A stretch of DNA of 64,000 nucleotides from an uncultured Alphaproteobacteria bacterium (GCA_944391495.1 CALXTU010000003.1:124001-188000); one strand, 5' to 3'; shown: positions 7,953-16,257, numbered from the stretch's first letter. The notes: a model not told the origin generated them from the letters alone. Numbers and translations: made by a program.

Positions 7953-8393
7953 TTAAACGGGAACATTTACGATAACATGCAGACGACCTTGGTCGTCGGT
8001 TTTGTACGATGTCACCGGATACCCGATGTCTCGGCTGATACCGTCAAAGAAATGATATTGATCAACCAGCATGCCGTGTTTGTTGTAGTTTAGCATGGAC
8101 ACGTCATAATTGTCCTCAATCAACTCAACAAAAACGTGGCCGTCCAGGTTTACATAAAGCCGTTCCATTTCGGTTACATAAAACTTTTTTTCCGTAGACG
8201 CCAGACGTTCGCCGTTAATCAGCAGATGCCCGTCTTCCGAACATGTATAGCATGCGGGAAGAATTATATCTGTTTCTTTTTTGCGGGGCGGTGCGGGTTT
8301 GATCTTTTTTCTCCGGGTGACAAACAAACCTACGGCAATGATTAAAATCAAGATGCCGGCAACGATGCCCAAAGATGCATTATACCAGTCCAT
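7953..8393 (-). CDS. hypothetical single-pass membrane protein, 146 aa
   Basis: One N-terminal membrane helix (about residues 7-25, LGIVAGILILIIAVGLFV) is followed by a basic stop-transfer stretch RRKKIKPAPPRKK, so the remaining 110 residues are probably cytoplasmic or a tethered domain. That domain reads as beta strands, with two cysteines in PACYTCSEDGHLLING and an acidic EDNYDV. No family comes to mind. It converges with the DUF4105 gene over a shared terminator and diverges from yqeY. It is an ordinary chromosomal gene by base composition. Confidence 0.6.
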   Translation of the reverse strand: MDWYNASLGIVAGILILIIAVGLFVTRRKKIKPAPPRKKETDIILPACYTCSEDGHLLINGERLASTEKKFYVTEMERLYVNLDGHVFVELIEDNYDVSMLNYNKHGMLVDQYHFFDGISRDIGYPVTSYKTDDQGRLHVIVNVPV

Positions 8394-8581
8394 AATCTTA
8401 AAATTTAAATTAATTAATAATTTATAGCTAATGTTATTGTTCTTTCATTTTTATGTCTATTTGTCTAAAAAGTCAAGAAAATGCTGCGGAAAAAGAAAAA
8501 ATATTTTTATGTCGGCGGTTGATTTTTTGCCGCATTATGTATATGCTTGAGGCAAAATTTTTAGCAACCAAGGAGAATACA

Positions 8582-9040
8582 ATGCTGAGAGATGATTTAC
8601 AGAAGGCCTTAAAAGAAGCAATGCTGGCCAAAGATACGCTTACCACGAGCGCCGTTCGGATGATTATTGCCGGACAGAAAGAAAAAGACGTCGAGGCGCG
8701 CGGCAAAGGACAGGAAAAAGCGACAGATGCCGAGCTGTTGTCGATGATGCAGGGAATGATTAAGCAGCGGAATGATTCAATTAAGATGTTTATTGACGGC
8801 AACCGGCCGGAACTGGCCGATAAGGAAAAGGCCGAAATTGCGGTTATAGAACGCTTCCTGCCCAAACAAATGTCGCCGGCCGAAACGGAAGCGGCGGTTA
8901 AAGCCGTTATTGCCGAAACCGGTGCCGCGTCAATGAAGGATATGGGAAAAGTTATGGGCGGACTGAAAGCCAAATATGCGGGACAGATGGACTTCGGCAA
9001 GGTTAACGGTCTGGTCAAGACATTGCTCGGCGGCAATTAG
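8582..9040 (+). CDS. yqeY: GatB/YqeY domain protein
   Basis: A 152-residue helical protein of the YqeY family, related to the tRNA-binding tail of GatB. The ATG at 8582 follows AAGGAG and starts MLRDDLQKALKEAMLAKD; an upstream frame extension to 8453 has no ribosome-binding site. Family features are TTSAVRMIIAGQKEKDVEARGKG near residue 20, IAVIERFLPKQMSP near 85 and DMGKVMGGLKAKYAGQMDFG near 118. The exact role is not known; a link to tRNA amidation is inferred from the domain. It is 9 bp before dnaG and probably its operon partner. Confidence 0.9.
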   Translation: MLRDDLQKALKEAMLAKDTLTTSAVRMIIAGQKEKDVEARGKGQEKATDAELLSMMQGMIKQRNDSIKMFIDGNRPELADKEKAEIAVIERFLPKQMSPAETEAAVKAVIAETGAASMKDMGKVMGGLKAKYAGQMDFGKVNGLVKTLLGGN

Positions 9041-9049
9041 GGATCAGTA

Positions 9050-10846
9050 ATGGTTTCAACGGATTGGCAGCGGTTTTGCGATGAGCTGCGGGCGAAGATA
9101 TCGATTGTCGATGTCGTCGGCTCGAAGGTCAAGCTTGTGCGCAAAGGGCGCGAATATACCGCTTGCTGTCCGTTTCACAACGAGAAAACGCCGTCTTTTA
9201 CCGTTAACGAAGCCAAGGGGTTTTATCATTGTTTCGGCTGCGGTGCGCACGGCGATATTATTAAGTTTGAGATGGAGGCCAACGGGCTGAGTTTTATTGA
9301 TGCGGTTGAAAAGCTGGCGCATAAGGTCGGTATGCAATTGCCGAAACTCAATCCCGAAAGTAAAGAACAGGCCGAAAAGCGCGCGACGGCTTATGATATT
9401 ATGGAAATGGCGGCGCGTTTCTTTGAAAAGACTTTGCGGCTGCCTGCCGGGCGCGAAGGCCTGGATTATTTGTATTCGCGCGGGTTCGGCGATGATATTA
9501 TCAGTAAATTCCGGCTGGGGTTTGCGCCGGGAAACAACGGTTTGAAGGCGCAGCTGTCCTCACACGGCGTCAGTGACAAGGAAATGGCCGAACTCGGGTT
9601 GTTGACCATTCCGGAAAACAACCGTCCGCATGACTTTTTTCGCAACCGGGTGATGATTCCGATTATGGACAAGCGCGGCAAGGTGATAGCGTTCGGCGGC
9701 CGGGTGATGGACGGCAGTCAGCCGAAATATCTGAACTCGCCGGAAACACCGGTTTTTAACAAAAGACGGATTTTGTATAATCTGAATTATGCCAGAGAGT
9801 GCGGGTATGATGCCAAAAGGCTGATTATCTGCGAGGGGTATATGGACGTCATTGCCATGGACAAATACGGCATCGGTTATGCCGTGGCGCCGCTCGGAAC
9901 GGCTTTGACCGAGGATCAGATTCAAGAGGCCTGGAAAGTGGTTAACGAACCGATTTGCTGCTTTGACGGCGATACTGCAGGTATCAGGGCGGCCGTGCGG
10001 TCGGTTGACCGGGTTTTGCCGATTTTGAGGCCCGGATATTCGCTGCAATATGCCTTTTTGCCGGATAAGCAGGATCCTGACGAGTTTTTGAAGGCCAAAG
10101 GTACGGAAGAATTTTTGAAAGTGGTGACGGCAACCGTGCCGCTTAAAGATCTTTTGTGGCGCAAAACCCTGGAAGGAAAGCTCGTTAACACGCCGGAACA
10201 AAAGGCGCGAATTGAAAAGGACATTAAAGAGGAAGTCGCTAAGATTGCCGACGAAACGGTGCGCGGGTATTATGTTCAGGAAATGAAACGCAAAATATAC
10301 AGCGATCTGGTCGAGCCCGGTCGTCCGGAACACCGGCGGGAAACTTCCCGACAACAGCCGTTAAAACGGTCGTTGGTGAGGGGGACGCGGACGGACTTAG
10401 ATGATCTGGTGGCCAAATATGTGATTTCGGCCTTTGTCTGTTATCCGCAGCTGGCCGAAGAGTATGAAGAACGGCTGTTTAATTTTACGATTAAAGACAG
10501 CCGGTTGAAAGCGTTGTTTGAAGCGGTTACGGAAATCGTGCGTGATGATCCCGAACTGAAAGATGAGGCCGAACTTGCCGCGAAACTTGATACAAAAGAA
10601 GATTTGGGCGACTGGAAACGGTTGGTCGACGTACATATCTTGAAAAAACAGTGTCCCGATATTATAAAAATGCGCAAAGACCTGGACGAGCGCATTATTG
10701 AGGTGCAGCTGCGCCAGCTGGAAGCGGATATCCGCGAAAGCAAAAGGCTCTTGGAGAGCGGCAGTTTCAGCGATGAAGACTATAAACGTTATGAAATGCT
10801 GAGAAAAGAAAGAGATGTGCTGCTGGCGGAAAATGACGGTTTTTAG
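9050..10846 (+). CDS. dnaG: DNA primase
   Basis: Makes the RNA primers for replication. The 598 residues hold a CHC2 zinc finger (CCPFHNEKTPSF and FHCFGC-type YHCFGCG at about 40-65), the RNA-polymerase core with FRNRVMIPIMDKRGKVIAFGGR near 200, and a Toprim domain with ICEGYMDVIAM near 263 and CFDGDTAGIRAA near 305 whose acidic residues bind metal. The C-terminal helicase-binding region is weakly conserved, as usual. GGATCA precedes the ATG. It sits between yqeY and rpoD, the classic macromolecular-synthesis arrangement. Confidence 0.96.
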   Translation: MVSTDWQRFCDELRAKISIVDVVGSKVKLVRKGREYTACCPFHNEKTPSFTVNEAKGFYHCFGCGAHGDIIKFEMEANGLSFIDAVEKLAHKVGMQLPKLNPESKEQAEKRATAYDIMEMAARFFEKTLRLPAGREGLDYLYSRGFGDDIISKFRLGFAPGNNGLKAQLSSHGVSDKEMAELGLLTIPENNRPHDFFRNRVMIPIMDKRGKVIAFGGRVMDGSQPKYLNSPETPVFNKRRILYNLNYARECGYDAKRLIICEGYMDVIAMDKYGIGYAVAPLGTALTEDQIQEAWKVVNEPICCFDGDTAGIRAAVRSVDRVLPILRPGYSLQYAFLPDKQDPDEFLKAKGTEEFLKVVTATVPLKDLLWRKTLEGKLVNTPEQKARIEKDIKEEVAKIADETVRGYYVQEMKRKIYSDLVEPGRPEHRRETSRQQPLKRSLVRGTRTDLDDLVAKYVISAFVCYPQLAEEYEERLFNFTIKDSRLKALFEAVTEIVRDDPELKDEAELAAKLDTKEDLGDWKRLVDVHILKKQCPDIIKMRKDLDERIIEVQLRQLEADIRESKRLLESGSFSDEDYKRYEMLRKERDVLLAENDGF

Positions 10847-10972
10847 CGGGGTGAAAGTCGGCTGTTTTTTGGGTGCGAATCGGAATATTAATGCTTGACA
10901 AAACAGCTAAAAATTATTAAAAATTGATGTCAGTTTAAGCTTAAACAAAAAATCGATTTTTTAGGAAAATTT

Positions 10973-13045
10973 ATGTCGGACATAGAAAATTCGGATTTGT
11001 ATGAAGGCGCATCGGCCGATGCGCCGTTAATTGATTCTTTGGGCAGTGCCGTTAAACGTCTGATTGATAAAGGCCGGGCGCGGGGTTTTATTACGGTTGA
11101 GGAACTCAACAGAGCTTTGCCTTCGGAACGCGAAACTTCCGAGCATATTGAAGATATCATGACCTCAATATCGGATATGGGTATCAGTATCATATCCGAG
11201 GCCGATGCCGACGGTTTTGAGGGCGAAAGCGCCGAAGAAGAAGACTACGAAGAAAGTGACGACGAAAGCGGCAATTTTGATGAAAAAGAACTCGGCCGCA
11301 GCGATGATCCCGTCAGAATGTATTTGAAAGAGATGGGATCGGTCGAATTGTTGTCCCGTGAGGGCGAAATCGCCATTGCCAAACGCATTGAGGCCGGAAA
11401 AACGGTTATGATTGACGGCTTGTGCGAAAGTCCGATGACCATTAAGGCCATTGCCGGCTGGCGTGACGAACTGATGAACGGCACCATGCAGCTCCGAGAC
11501 GTCGTCGATTTGGAAATGATGTACGGCGATGATATGGACGCCATGGCTTATGATGACGAAGACAACGGCGCCAGCGAGGATTTGGACAAGGTTGCCCAGG
11601 AGCTGGACGAAAAAGAAGATCTTGATGATATAGACGAAGATCTGGAAGACGATATTGAACTTGACGGAGCTGTTGACGACGAGGAAGAAGACACGGCCGA
11701 CGAGATAAGCGAGGGCGGTGAAGATAACGCCGAGGGCGGTGACGAAGATGAGCTTGACGGCAGCAGCGGCAGAGCTTCGGCATCCATTGCCGCGATGGAA
11801 GAAGCGCTGAAAGAGCCGGTTTTGGATATTTTGACCAAAATTTCCAGTTATTATGATGATTTGAAGAAAATTCAGAATCAGAGAGTGGCGGCAATTATTG
11901 CCGGTAAAAAGATTACGCCGGCAGTTGAGAAAAAATATGTTGAGGTTAAAAAAGATCTGGTTGAACTGATGAGCTCCATTCATCTGAACGCAACCAGAGT
12001 TGAGCAGTTGGTTGAACAGCTGAACGGTCTGAACAAAAGACTGATGGGTTTTGAGGGCAAGCTGCTGCGCTATGCCATGAGCTGCAAAATCAAAAGAGAG
12101 GATTTCTTAAAGCAATATCAGAAAGCGGAGCTTGATCCGAAATGGCTGGAAGAAATCAGCAAAATTAAAGACAAGCACTGGCAGGAGTTTGCCGTCAAAT
12201 ACGGTGTGGAAATTACCGATTTGCGTGACAGCGTTGCCAAAATGGCACAGGAATGCGGTCTGCCGATTACCGAATATCGCCGGATGGTTGATACGATTAA
12301 GAAAGGCGAAAGAGAATCCGAACGCGCCAAAAAGGAAATGATTGAGGCCAATCTGCGTCTGGTTATTTCAATTGCCAAAAAATATACCAACCGCGGGCTG
12401 CAGTTTTTGGATTTGATTCAGGAAGGCAATATCGGTTTGATGAAGGCGGTTGATAAGTTTGAATATCGCCGCGGGTACAAGTTTTCGACTTATGCCACCT
12501 GGTGGATACGTCAGGCCATTACCCGCTCGATTGCCGATCAGGCGCGGACGATACGTATTCCGGTTCATATGATTGAAACAATCAATAAACTGGTACGGAC
12601 GTCCCGGCAGATGTTGGCGGAAATGGGACGTGAGCCGGTGCCCGAGGAGCTGGCCAAACGGCTTTCAATGCCGCTGGAAAAAGTGCGCAAGGTTATGAAA
12701 ATCGCCAAAGAACCGGTATCGCTGGAGGCGCCGGTCGGTGATGAGGAAGATTCGTCACTGGGTGATTTTATTGCCGATGAGAGCGCTTTACAGCCGCTGG
12801 ATTCAGCGATTCATTCCAATTTGAAAGAAACCTGCACGCGAATTTTATCAAGCCTGACGCCGCGTGAAGAACGCGTCTTGCGGATGCGTTTCGGCATCGG
12901 CATGAATACGGATCATACTTTGGAAGAAGTCGGGCAGCAGTTTAACGTTACCCGGGAGCGTATTCGTCAGATTGAGGCTAAGGCTTTGCGCAAGTTGAAA
13001 CATCCGAGCCGTTCGCGTAAGCTGAGGAGCTTTTTGGATCAATAA
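10973..13045 (+). CDS. rpoD: housekeeping RNA polymerase sigma factor RpoD
   Basis: Principal sigma-70 factor, 690 residues. Region 1.1 covers about the first 75 residues. Region 1.2 ([22 protein letters not shown]) follows near residue 112. Next comes a nonconserved region with very acidic runs such as [15 protein letters not shown]. Region 2 holds [20 protein letters not shown] and the -10 recognition part [14 protein letters not shown] near 505. Region 3 follows, and region 4 ends with [15 protein letters not shown] and [17 protein letters not shown]. The 126-bp gap before it holds a TTGACA at 10895 with a poor -10, and a 14-bp palindrome GTTTAAGCTTAAAC near 10932. It may be read from yqeY-dnaG as well as from its own promoter. 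Confidence 0.97.
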   Translation: MSDIENSDLYEGASADAPLIDSLGSAVKRLIDKGRARGFITVEELNRALPSERETSEHIEDIMTSISDMGISIISEADADGFEGESAEEEDYEESDDESGNFDEKELGRSDDPVRMYLKEMGSVELLSREGEIAIAKRIEAGKTVMIDGLCESPMTIKAIAGWRDELMNGTMQLRDVVDLEMMYGDDMDAMAYDDEDNGASEDLDKVAQELDEKEDLDDIDEDLEDDIELDGAVDDEEEDTADEISEGGEDNAEGGDEDELDGSSGRASASIAAMEEALKEPVLDILTKISSYYDDLKKIQNQRVAAIIAGKKITPAVEKKYVEVKKDLVELMSSIHLNATRVEQLVEQLNGLNKRLMGFEGKLLRYAMSCKIKREDFLKQYQKAELDPKWLEEISKIKDKHWQEFAVKYGVEITDLRDSVAKMAQECGLPITEYRRMVDTIKKGERESERAKKEMIEANLRLVISIAKKYTNRGLQFLDLIQEGNIGLMKAVDKFEYRRGYKFSTYATWWIRQAITRSIADQARTIRIPVHMIETINKLVRTSRQMLAEMGREPVPEELAKRLSMPLEKVRKVMKIAKEPVSLEAPVGDEEDSSLGDFIADESALQPLDSAIHSNLKETCTRILSSLTPREERVLRMRFGIGMNTDHTLEEVGQQFNVTRERIRQIEAKALRKLKHPSRSRKLRSFLDQ

Positions 13046-13065
13046 GCAAGGCAAAAGTTATAAAG

Positions 13066-13090
13066 GGGCGGATAACAATCCGCCCTTTTT
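13066..13090 (+). terminator. rpoD terminator
   Basis: GGGCGGAT pairs with ATCCGCCC around AACA, followed by TTTTT, 20 bases after the rpoD stop. Confidence 0.9.
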
Positions 13091-13161
13091 GTCGGAGTGC
13101 GGCAGAACACCTGGTGAGCGAACGGCCGAAAAAACGATAATCCGGAGGGCATAAATTTTGC

Positions 13162-13190
13162 TTGACTATGGCAGGCTTTTGGCGTATTTT
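13162..13190 (+). promoter_or_regulatory. tRNA promoter
   Basis: TTGACT (13162-13167), a 17-base spacer and TATTTT (13185-13190), placed so that transcription starts about 14 bases before the mature tRNA. Confidence 0.7.
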
Positions 13191-13210
13191 GCAACCAGTC
13201 TTTAGAGGAC

Positions 13211-13287
13211 GGGCCCTTAGCTCAGTTGGTTAGAGCCGGCCGCTCATAACGGTCTGGTCGTTGGTTCGAGTCCATCAGGGCCCACCA
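13211..13287 (+). tRNA. tRNA with CAU anticodon, probably tRNA-Ile2
   Basis: The 77 bases fold as a full cloverleaf: GGGCCCT acceptor paired with AGGGCCC, D arm GCTC/GAGC, anticodon loop CTCATAA giving CAU, and an encoded CCA end. The acceptor, variable loop (TGGTC) and overall pattern resemble Escherichia coli ileX/ileY, whose C34 is changed to lysidine to read AUA; elongator tRNA-Met is the alternative. The T stem has one T-T mismatch and the anticodon stem one G-T pair. The last six bases are the first six of the direct repeat that bounds the island. Confidence 0.85.
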
Positions 13288-13302
13288 TAATAAAAAACCT
13301 CT
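13282..13302 (+). repeat. left attachment-site repeat (attL)
   Basis: A 21-bp sequence starting CCACCATAATAAAAAA, covering the tRNA 3' end and part of its terminator. It recurs perfectly in the same orientation at 36401-36421. A tRNA 3' end plus a matching distal copy is the normal footprint of site-specific integration. Confidence 0.8.
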
Positions 13303-13325
13303 TCGCAATGGAGAGGTTTTTTTGT
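13292..13325 (+). terminator. tRNA terminator
   Basis: AACCTCT pairs with AGAGGTT around TCGCAATGG, with A and T runs on both sides. The right end of the island has a near copy at 36411-36440 with a different loop. Confidence 0.8.
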
Positions 13326-13679
13326 TTTAAATTCTCGGGTGCGATTTTAGCATGATTTATTGCCTCTATATCCCTTATTTCTAGGCACTTTCCGATTTTC
13401 TATATCTTCACTGTATTGGTGCATTTGTGCGCTGGTCTGGTCGCGTATCTATTTTAAATTTCGTGGTTTGCAAGAAAAAAGATACCGAAAAAGATACTTT
13501 TGGTCGGGACAGACCCGACCATTTTTCTCTTAAAACTAAGGCTTTTTATTCCCAAATGTTCGCGTTTCAAAACATCGGTTTTTGTAGCAATAAAAAATTT
13601 TTCAAATTATGCCGAACGATTTTCCGATTTTGCGGAGTGTTCCTTAGTGAAACAAGAATTTTAGAAAAGGAGAAATAAC
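13326..13679. other. noncoding left end of the island, with one hairpin
   Basis: No convincing gene. A 252-base open frame from 13427 has no ribosome-binding site and an improbable composition. The stretch contains CTGGTCTGGTC at 13432, two AAGATAC copies near 13477-13495, and a perfect 8-bp hairpin TGGTCGGG-ACAGA-CCCGACCA at 13500-13520 followed by TTTTTC, which could terminate rightward transcription. Integrase arm sites or an early promoter region could lie here, but I cannot show it. Confidence 0.5.
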
Positions 13680-13889
13680 ATGTTTCACAGAGACAAAAAG
13701 CACTACGTTACTGCGGAAATCCGCAAAATTCCGGTTGCCTATCTGCTTAATCTTGAGATGACGGCTTTGGACGAACTTGAAAAGCGCATTGAGGAAGAAG
13801 GTAAACGCTCCGAGCTTGCCCGTAAATGGGTGGCCGGTTTAAAGCGTATTAAGCAAACGCTTAAAAAAGGAGGCGGCCATGGAAAATAG
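13680..13889 (+). CDS. small phage-type protein, 69 aa
   Basis: Begins MFHRDKKHYVTAEIRKIP after AAAAGGAGAAATAAC, a good ribosome-binding site. The middle is helical and charged (TALDELEKRIEEEGKRSELA) and the tail is basic. The last 11 bases overlap the next gene, and AGGAGG for that gene lies inside this one, so they are translated together. No family is recognised. Position at the front of the phage-type cluster suggests an early regulatory or replication accessory protein, which is inference. Confidence 0.6.
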   Translation: MFHRDKKHYVTAEIRKIPVAYLLNLEMTALDELEKRIEEEGKRSELARKWVAGLKRIKQTLKKGGGHGK

Positions 13890-14547
13890 AAAAACCTCAA
13901 TTATCATCTATCCGGCAGACTTCCTTGCTTCTGTGCATAACTTTAAGAAAAGCGAGATTGCAAATTTAATTGTCGCGATATGTGAATTTAATTTATTCGG
14001 TGCCACATCAGTAAAATTATCGGAGCTGAATAAAAAAAGATTTGATGCGATTCAACAAGTGATTGCAAATCACAATGAGAAATGGCGTCAAACCTGCGAG
14101 ATTAACGCACAAAATGCCAAACGCGCGGTCAGCCGTCGCAAAGCGAACGCTAAACGAACGGTCAGCGAAGTTATTGAGTTTTCGTCAACCGGTCGCCAAC
14201 AGGAGAAGGAGTCGGAGAATGAGAAGGAATCTGATAAGGTTAATGATAAGGATTGTAGAGAAAGAGAGACGGCTCTTGTGGATAACTTGAGCTACATCGG
14301 GGCGCCGACAGCTGAAGATGTGTCCGGTTATTGTAATGAAATCGGAATTACGATCGACATACCGGCTTTCATCAGTTGGCACAATGAGCGCGGCTGGAAG
14401 CATGGCAAGAAGTGTATTGCGCGTGACTGGCAGAAGGCAGTTCGGCAATGGTATTGCAAAGATAACGAACTTTCCTTGCATGAATTTGAAGTTGCGGTCT
14501 TGAAGCGAGAATACGCAAAAGAGCTCAGCAAAGGCGGTGCGTTATGA
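13879..14547 (+). CDS. DUF6291-like phage protein
   Basis: A protein of 222 residues. The N-terminal 70 residues (KTSIIIYPADFLASVHNF, then SEIANLIVAICEFNLFG) match the pattern I associate with DUF6291, a domain found at the start of phage replication-type proteins. A basic, Ser/Arg-rich linker follows (QNAKRAVSRRKANAKRTVS). The C-terminal part, with EDVSGYCNEIGITIDIPAFISWHNERGWKHGKK and IARDWQKAVRQWY, resembles the helical tail of phage DnaD/replisome-organiser-like proteins. It probably took part in phage DNA replication. The stop overlaps the DUF6362 gene by four bases. Confidence 0.6.
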   Translation: MENRKTSIIIYPADFLASVHNFKKSEIANLIVAICEFNLFGATSVKLSELNKKRFDAIQQVIANHNEKWRQTCEINAQNAKRAVSRRKANAKRTVSEVIEFSSTGRQQEKESENEKESDKVNDKDCRERETALVDNLSYIGAPTAEDVSGYCNEIGITIDIPAFISWHNERGWKHGKKCIARDWQKAVRQWYCKDNELSLHEFEVAVLKREYAKELSKGGAL

Positions 14548-14936
14548 TAACCGTTGAGCAAATCAAACAAGACCTGCAGACTGCGGCATTTGTTGATCGT
14601 ATGATGCCAAAGATCAGGCCACCGAAAGCCTCAAGCTGGCAATTTGAGATTATCTATTCTCAGCAAGAGATGGATTTGATGGAACGTAAGCCTCCTAAAC
14701 TTAACCCAACCCCGGAACAAATTGATACATGGGAACGCGTGGTTTTAGACTGGTTTATGATTTTAGAACCGGAGGAACGACGGCTTGCATGGAAGCGAGC
14801 CAACCATATTCCTTGGAAATTCTTATGCCGGGAATTCGGTTACGGGCGAGCCGAAATGTGGCGACGGTTTCATCGGGTGTTAATAAAAATTTCCTTTTAT
14901 CTCAAAGGGAAAAATGTTGGAGACAAAAAAGTATGA
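14544..14936 (+). CDS. DUF6362-like phage protein
   Basis: A 130-residue protein whose ATG overlaps the previous stop (ATGA). The core TPEQIDTWERVVLDWFMIL, EPEERRLAWKRANHIPWKFLC and EFGYGRAEMWRRFHRVL fits the DUF6362 pattern known from prophages. The last part looks like a helix-turn-helix, so DNA binding is possible. The stop lies between the paired GACA motifs of the first promoter cassette. The function is unknown. Confidence 0.6.
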   Translation: MITVEQIKQDLQTAAFVDRMMPKIRPPKASSWQFEIIYSQQEMDLMERKPPKLNPTPEQIDTWERVVLDWFMILEPEERRLAWKRANHIPWKFLCREFGYGRAEMWRRFHRVLIKISFYLKGKNVGDKKV

Positions 14937-14975
14937 GACATTTTTGAATTTTTAGGTTATAAAACCGGATATAAT
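14915..14975 (+). promoter_or_regulatory. promoter cassette 1 of 4
   Basis: An imperfect dyad TGTTGGAGACA (14915-14925), a second GACA at 14937 (15 bp after the first) and TATAAT at 14970 (33 bp after the second GACA). It has no -35 box at the usual place, so an activator is likely needed. It overlaps the DUF6362 stop codon. Confidence 0.6.
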
Positions 14976-15003
14976 CGGGGGCGATGAATAAATTGCTCCC
15001 GAT
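14974..15003 (+). other. hairpin starting in the -10 of cassette 1
   Basis: ATCGGGGGC pairs with GCTCCCGAT (one G-T pair) around a 12-base loop. The stem begins in the last two bases of TATAAT, so RNA made from cassette 1 would not contain the whole hairpin; RNA from upstream would. A T-rich but not pure T tract follows, making it a weak terminator for the upstream operon. Confidence 0.5.
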
Positions 15004-15057
15004 TTGTCATTTTAAAGAGCTGTTTAAGGCTGATTTATCGGGCTTTTAACAACTATT

Positions 15058-15118
15058 TTGTCGCGACAATTTTTAGCGCGACAAATTCCCAAAAAATTAT
15101 TATAAAAAAGGTTATAAT
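15058..15118 (+). promoter_or_regulatory. promoter cassette 2 of 4
   Basis: A perfect palindrome TTGTCGCGACAA (15058-15069), a second GACA at 15080 and TATAAT at 15113. Spacings of 15 and 33 bp are the same as in the other three cassettes. Confidence 0.65.
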
Positions 15119-15283
15119 GCGGTAGGCTTTGTAACCGGAGAATTATTTTTTATTCAAGATTAATCCTAATCGTTTGAAATTACTGTGTTCGTAATGCAAC
15201 AAATCAAGCAAAATGTTGTCAACATAAAAGCACTTAACATTTTTGCCAAAATTACCTATATTTTTCATTATGATGGTCTAAAG

Positions 15284-15344
15284 TGTCATTGACAAATTAG
15301 CACATGACAATGCAAAGAAAATATGGTAGTTTTTCTGATATAAT
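15284..15344 (+). promoter_or_regulatory. promoter cassette 3 of 4
   Basis: A dyad TGTCATTGACA (15284-15294), a second GACA at 15306 and TATAATCGG at 15339, again 15 and 33 bp apart. Confidence 0.65.
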
Positions 15345-15353
15345 CGGAAGAAA

Positions 15354-15414
15354 TTGTGTACACAAAAAAGTCGTGGACATTTTCGCCTAAAATGTGGTAA
15401 TTTCTTGGTATGAT
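15354..15414 (+). promoter_or_regulatory. promoter cassette 4 of 4
   Basis: A perfect palindrome TTGTGTACACAA (15354-15365; CACA replaces GACA in the right arm), GACA at 15376 and TATGATCGG at 15409. The spacings match the other copies. A strong terminator starts directly after the -10 box. Confidence 0.65.
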
Positions 15415-15442
15415 CGGGAGGTTCGAGTAACCTCCCGTTTTT
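15415..15442 (+). terminator. terminator directly after cassette 4
   Basis: CGGGAGGTT pairs perfectly with AACCTCCCG around CGAGT, followed by TTTTT. It would stop transcripts from cassettes 1-3 before the next gene, and it overlaps the expected start point of cassette 4. Confidence 0.8.
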
Positions 15443-15482
15443 CGTGACTATTTGAACTATCTGAACTCTTAATTCGGACTAC

Positions 15483-15516
15483 CGGGGACGGCCTTAAAAA
15501 GCCGCCCCCGTTTTTT
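15483..15516 (+). terminator. second terminator before the sigma-like gene
   Basis: CGGGG-A-CGGC pairs with GCCG-C-CCCCG around CTTAAAAA, followed by TTTTTTG. It lies 30 bases before the next start codon, so expression of that gene must pass two terminators or use a promoter I cannot see. Confidence 0.75.
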
Positions 15517-15546
15517 GTTTTAAATTTCAAACATCAGGGATTAATC

Positions 15547-16035
15547 ATGAATAAAGAGATTTTCAACGGATTTCCGCAGTATATCCGTATCACAATCTGT
15601 GCTCAAATCAAAAAATTGTTGTCGACGCCGTACTTTGGCTATGACGACCGGGAAGATATTGCGCAGGACATGCTATGCCACTATTTGTATAAGTTTTACG
15701 AAATCCCTGATGCCCCTGAAGCATTAGTGGTGCATGACCTGCGTCAATATGCCTTGCACTTGCTGGACAAACGAAAGCGAACCCGCGTACATTTAACATC
15801 CTCATTAGATTCTGATCAATCTGATGGGGATTTTTTTTGCGCCAATTTAAGCACATCTACTGACAATGTTCGGACGTTGATGGCTTATGAGTTTCTTGAA
15901 AGAGCCGATACACCGAAACTTAAAAAGGCCATGCGACTTATTATGGAAGGCGAAAGCATTGACTGTGTGTCGCGCACGCTACATATCAGCAAAGAGACGA
16001 TTTATAAGTTCTTCAAGAGAATGCGAGAACTGTAA
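15547..16035 (+). CDS. sigma-like phage regulator, 162 aa
   Basis: A small protein with the layout of sigma-70-related phage late regulators. An N-terminal helical part contains DDREDIAQDMLCHYLYKFYEI near residues 35-55, reminiscent of sigma region 2. A Ser-rich linker follows, and the C-terminal helix-turn-helix MEGESIDCVSRTLHISKETIYKFFKRMREL resembles region 4. At 162 residues it is close in size to ArpU/RinA-type activators of phage packaging genes. It is placed between the promoter array and the terminase gene, so it could be the regulator acting on the array, which is inference. Confidence 0.6.
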   Translation: MNKEIFNGFPQYIRITICAQIKKLLSTPYFGYDDREDIAQDMLCHYLYKFYEIPDAPEALVVHDLRQYALHLLDKRKRTRVHLTSSLDSDQSDGDFFCANLSTSTDNVRTLMAYEFLERADTPKLKKAMRLIMEGESIDCVSRTLHISKETIYKFFKRMREL

Positions 16036-16044
16036 ATTTGCAAT

Positions 16045-16231
16045 GCCGGCGCGGTGGTAACCAATGGGTCCTTCCTGACGATTTTTCGTATGCGGAGCCG
16101 CAAGCCGCGCCGTTTCGCTAGCTGAACAGAAAAATTCCGGCTGGTCGGGTGTTTTGAAAAATAATGCAATATCAAATAGTTATGATATGTTTCAAAAAAT
16201 CGGGCTGGTCAGATTATAAATCCGGCTGGTC
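16045..16231 (+). promoter_or_regulatory. candidate packaging (cos-like) region before the terminase gene
   Basis: A 222-bp noncoding gap between the sigma-like gene and the small terminase gene. It holds GC-rich, partly dyad sequence (GCGGAGCCGCAAGCCGCGCC near 16092) and then three copies of (C/G)GGCTGGTC, at 16137, 16201 and 16222. In phage lambda, three R sites bound by the small terminase Nu1 lie between the cohesive-end nick site and nu1. The arrangement here is similar. No nick site is proven. Confidence 0.4.
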
Positions 16232-16257
16232 ACTTAGGGGTTTGAAAGTGATAAAAT

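Noticed and set aside
10895-10923. TTGACA before rpoD as a full promoter
   Set aside because: The -35 is perfect but no acceptable -10 occurs at 16-18 bp spacing; left as a possibility only.
11165-11983. 272-codon reverse frame within rpoD
   Set aside because: Shadow of the low-complexity acidic coding sequence of rpoD; no homology pattern.
13427-13678. 83-codon forward frame at the left end of the island
   Set aside because: No ribosome-binding site, odd composition, and it runs through a terminator-like hairpin. Not called as a gene.
15547-16035. Calling the 162-residue protein a true sigma factor
   Set aside because: Region 2 core-binding and -10 recognition residues are not clearly present; only the overall layout and the C-terminal helix-turn-helix support a sigma-like regulator.
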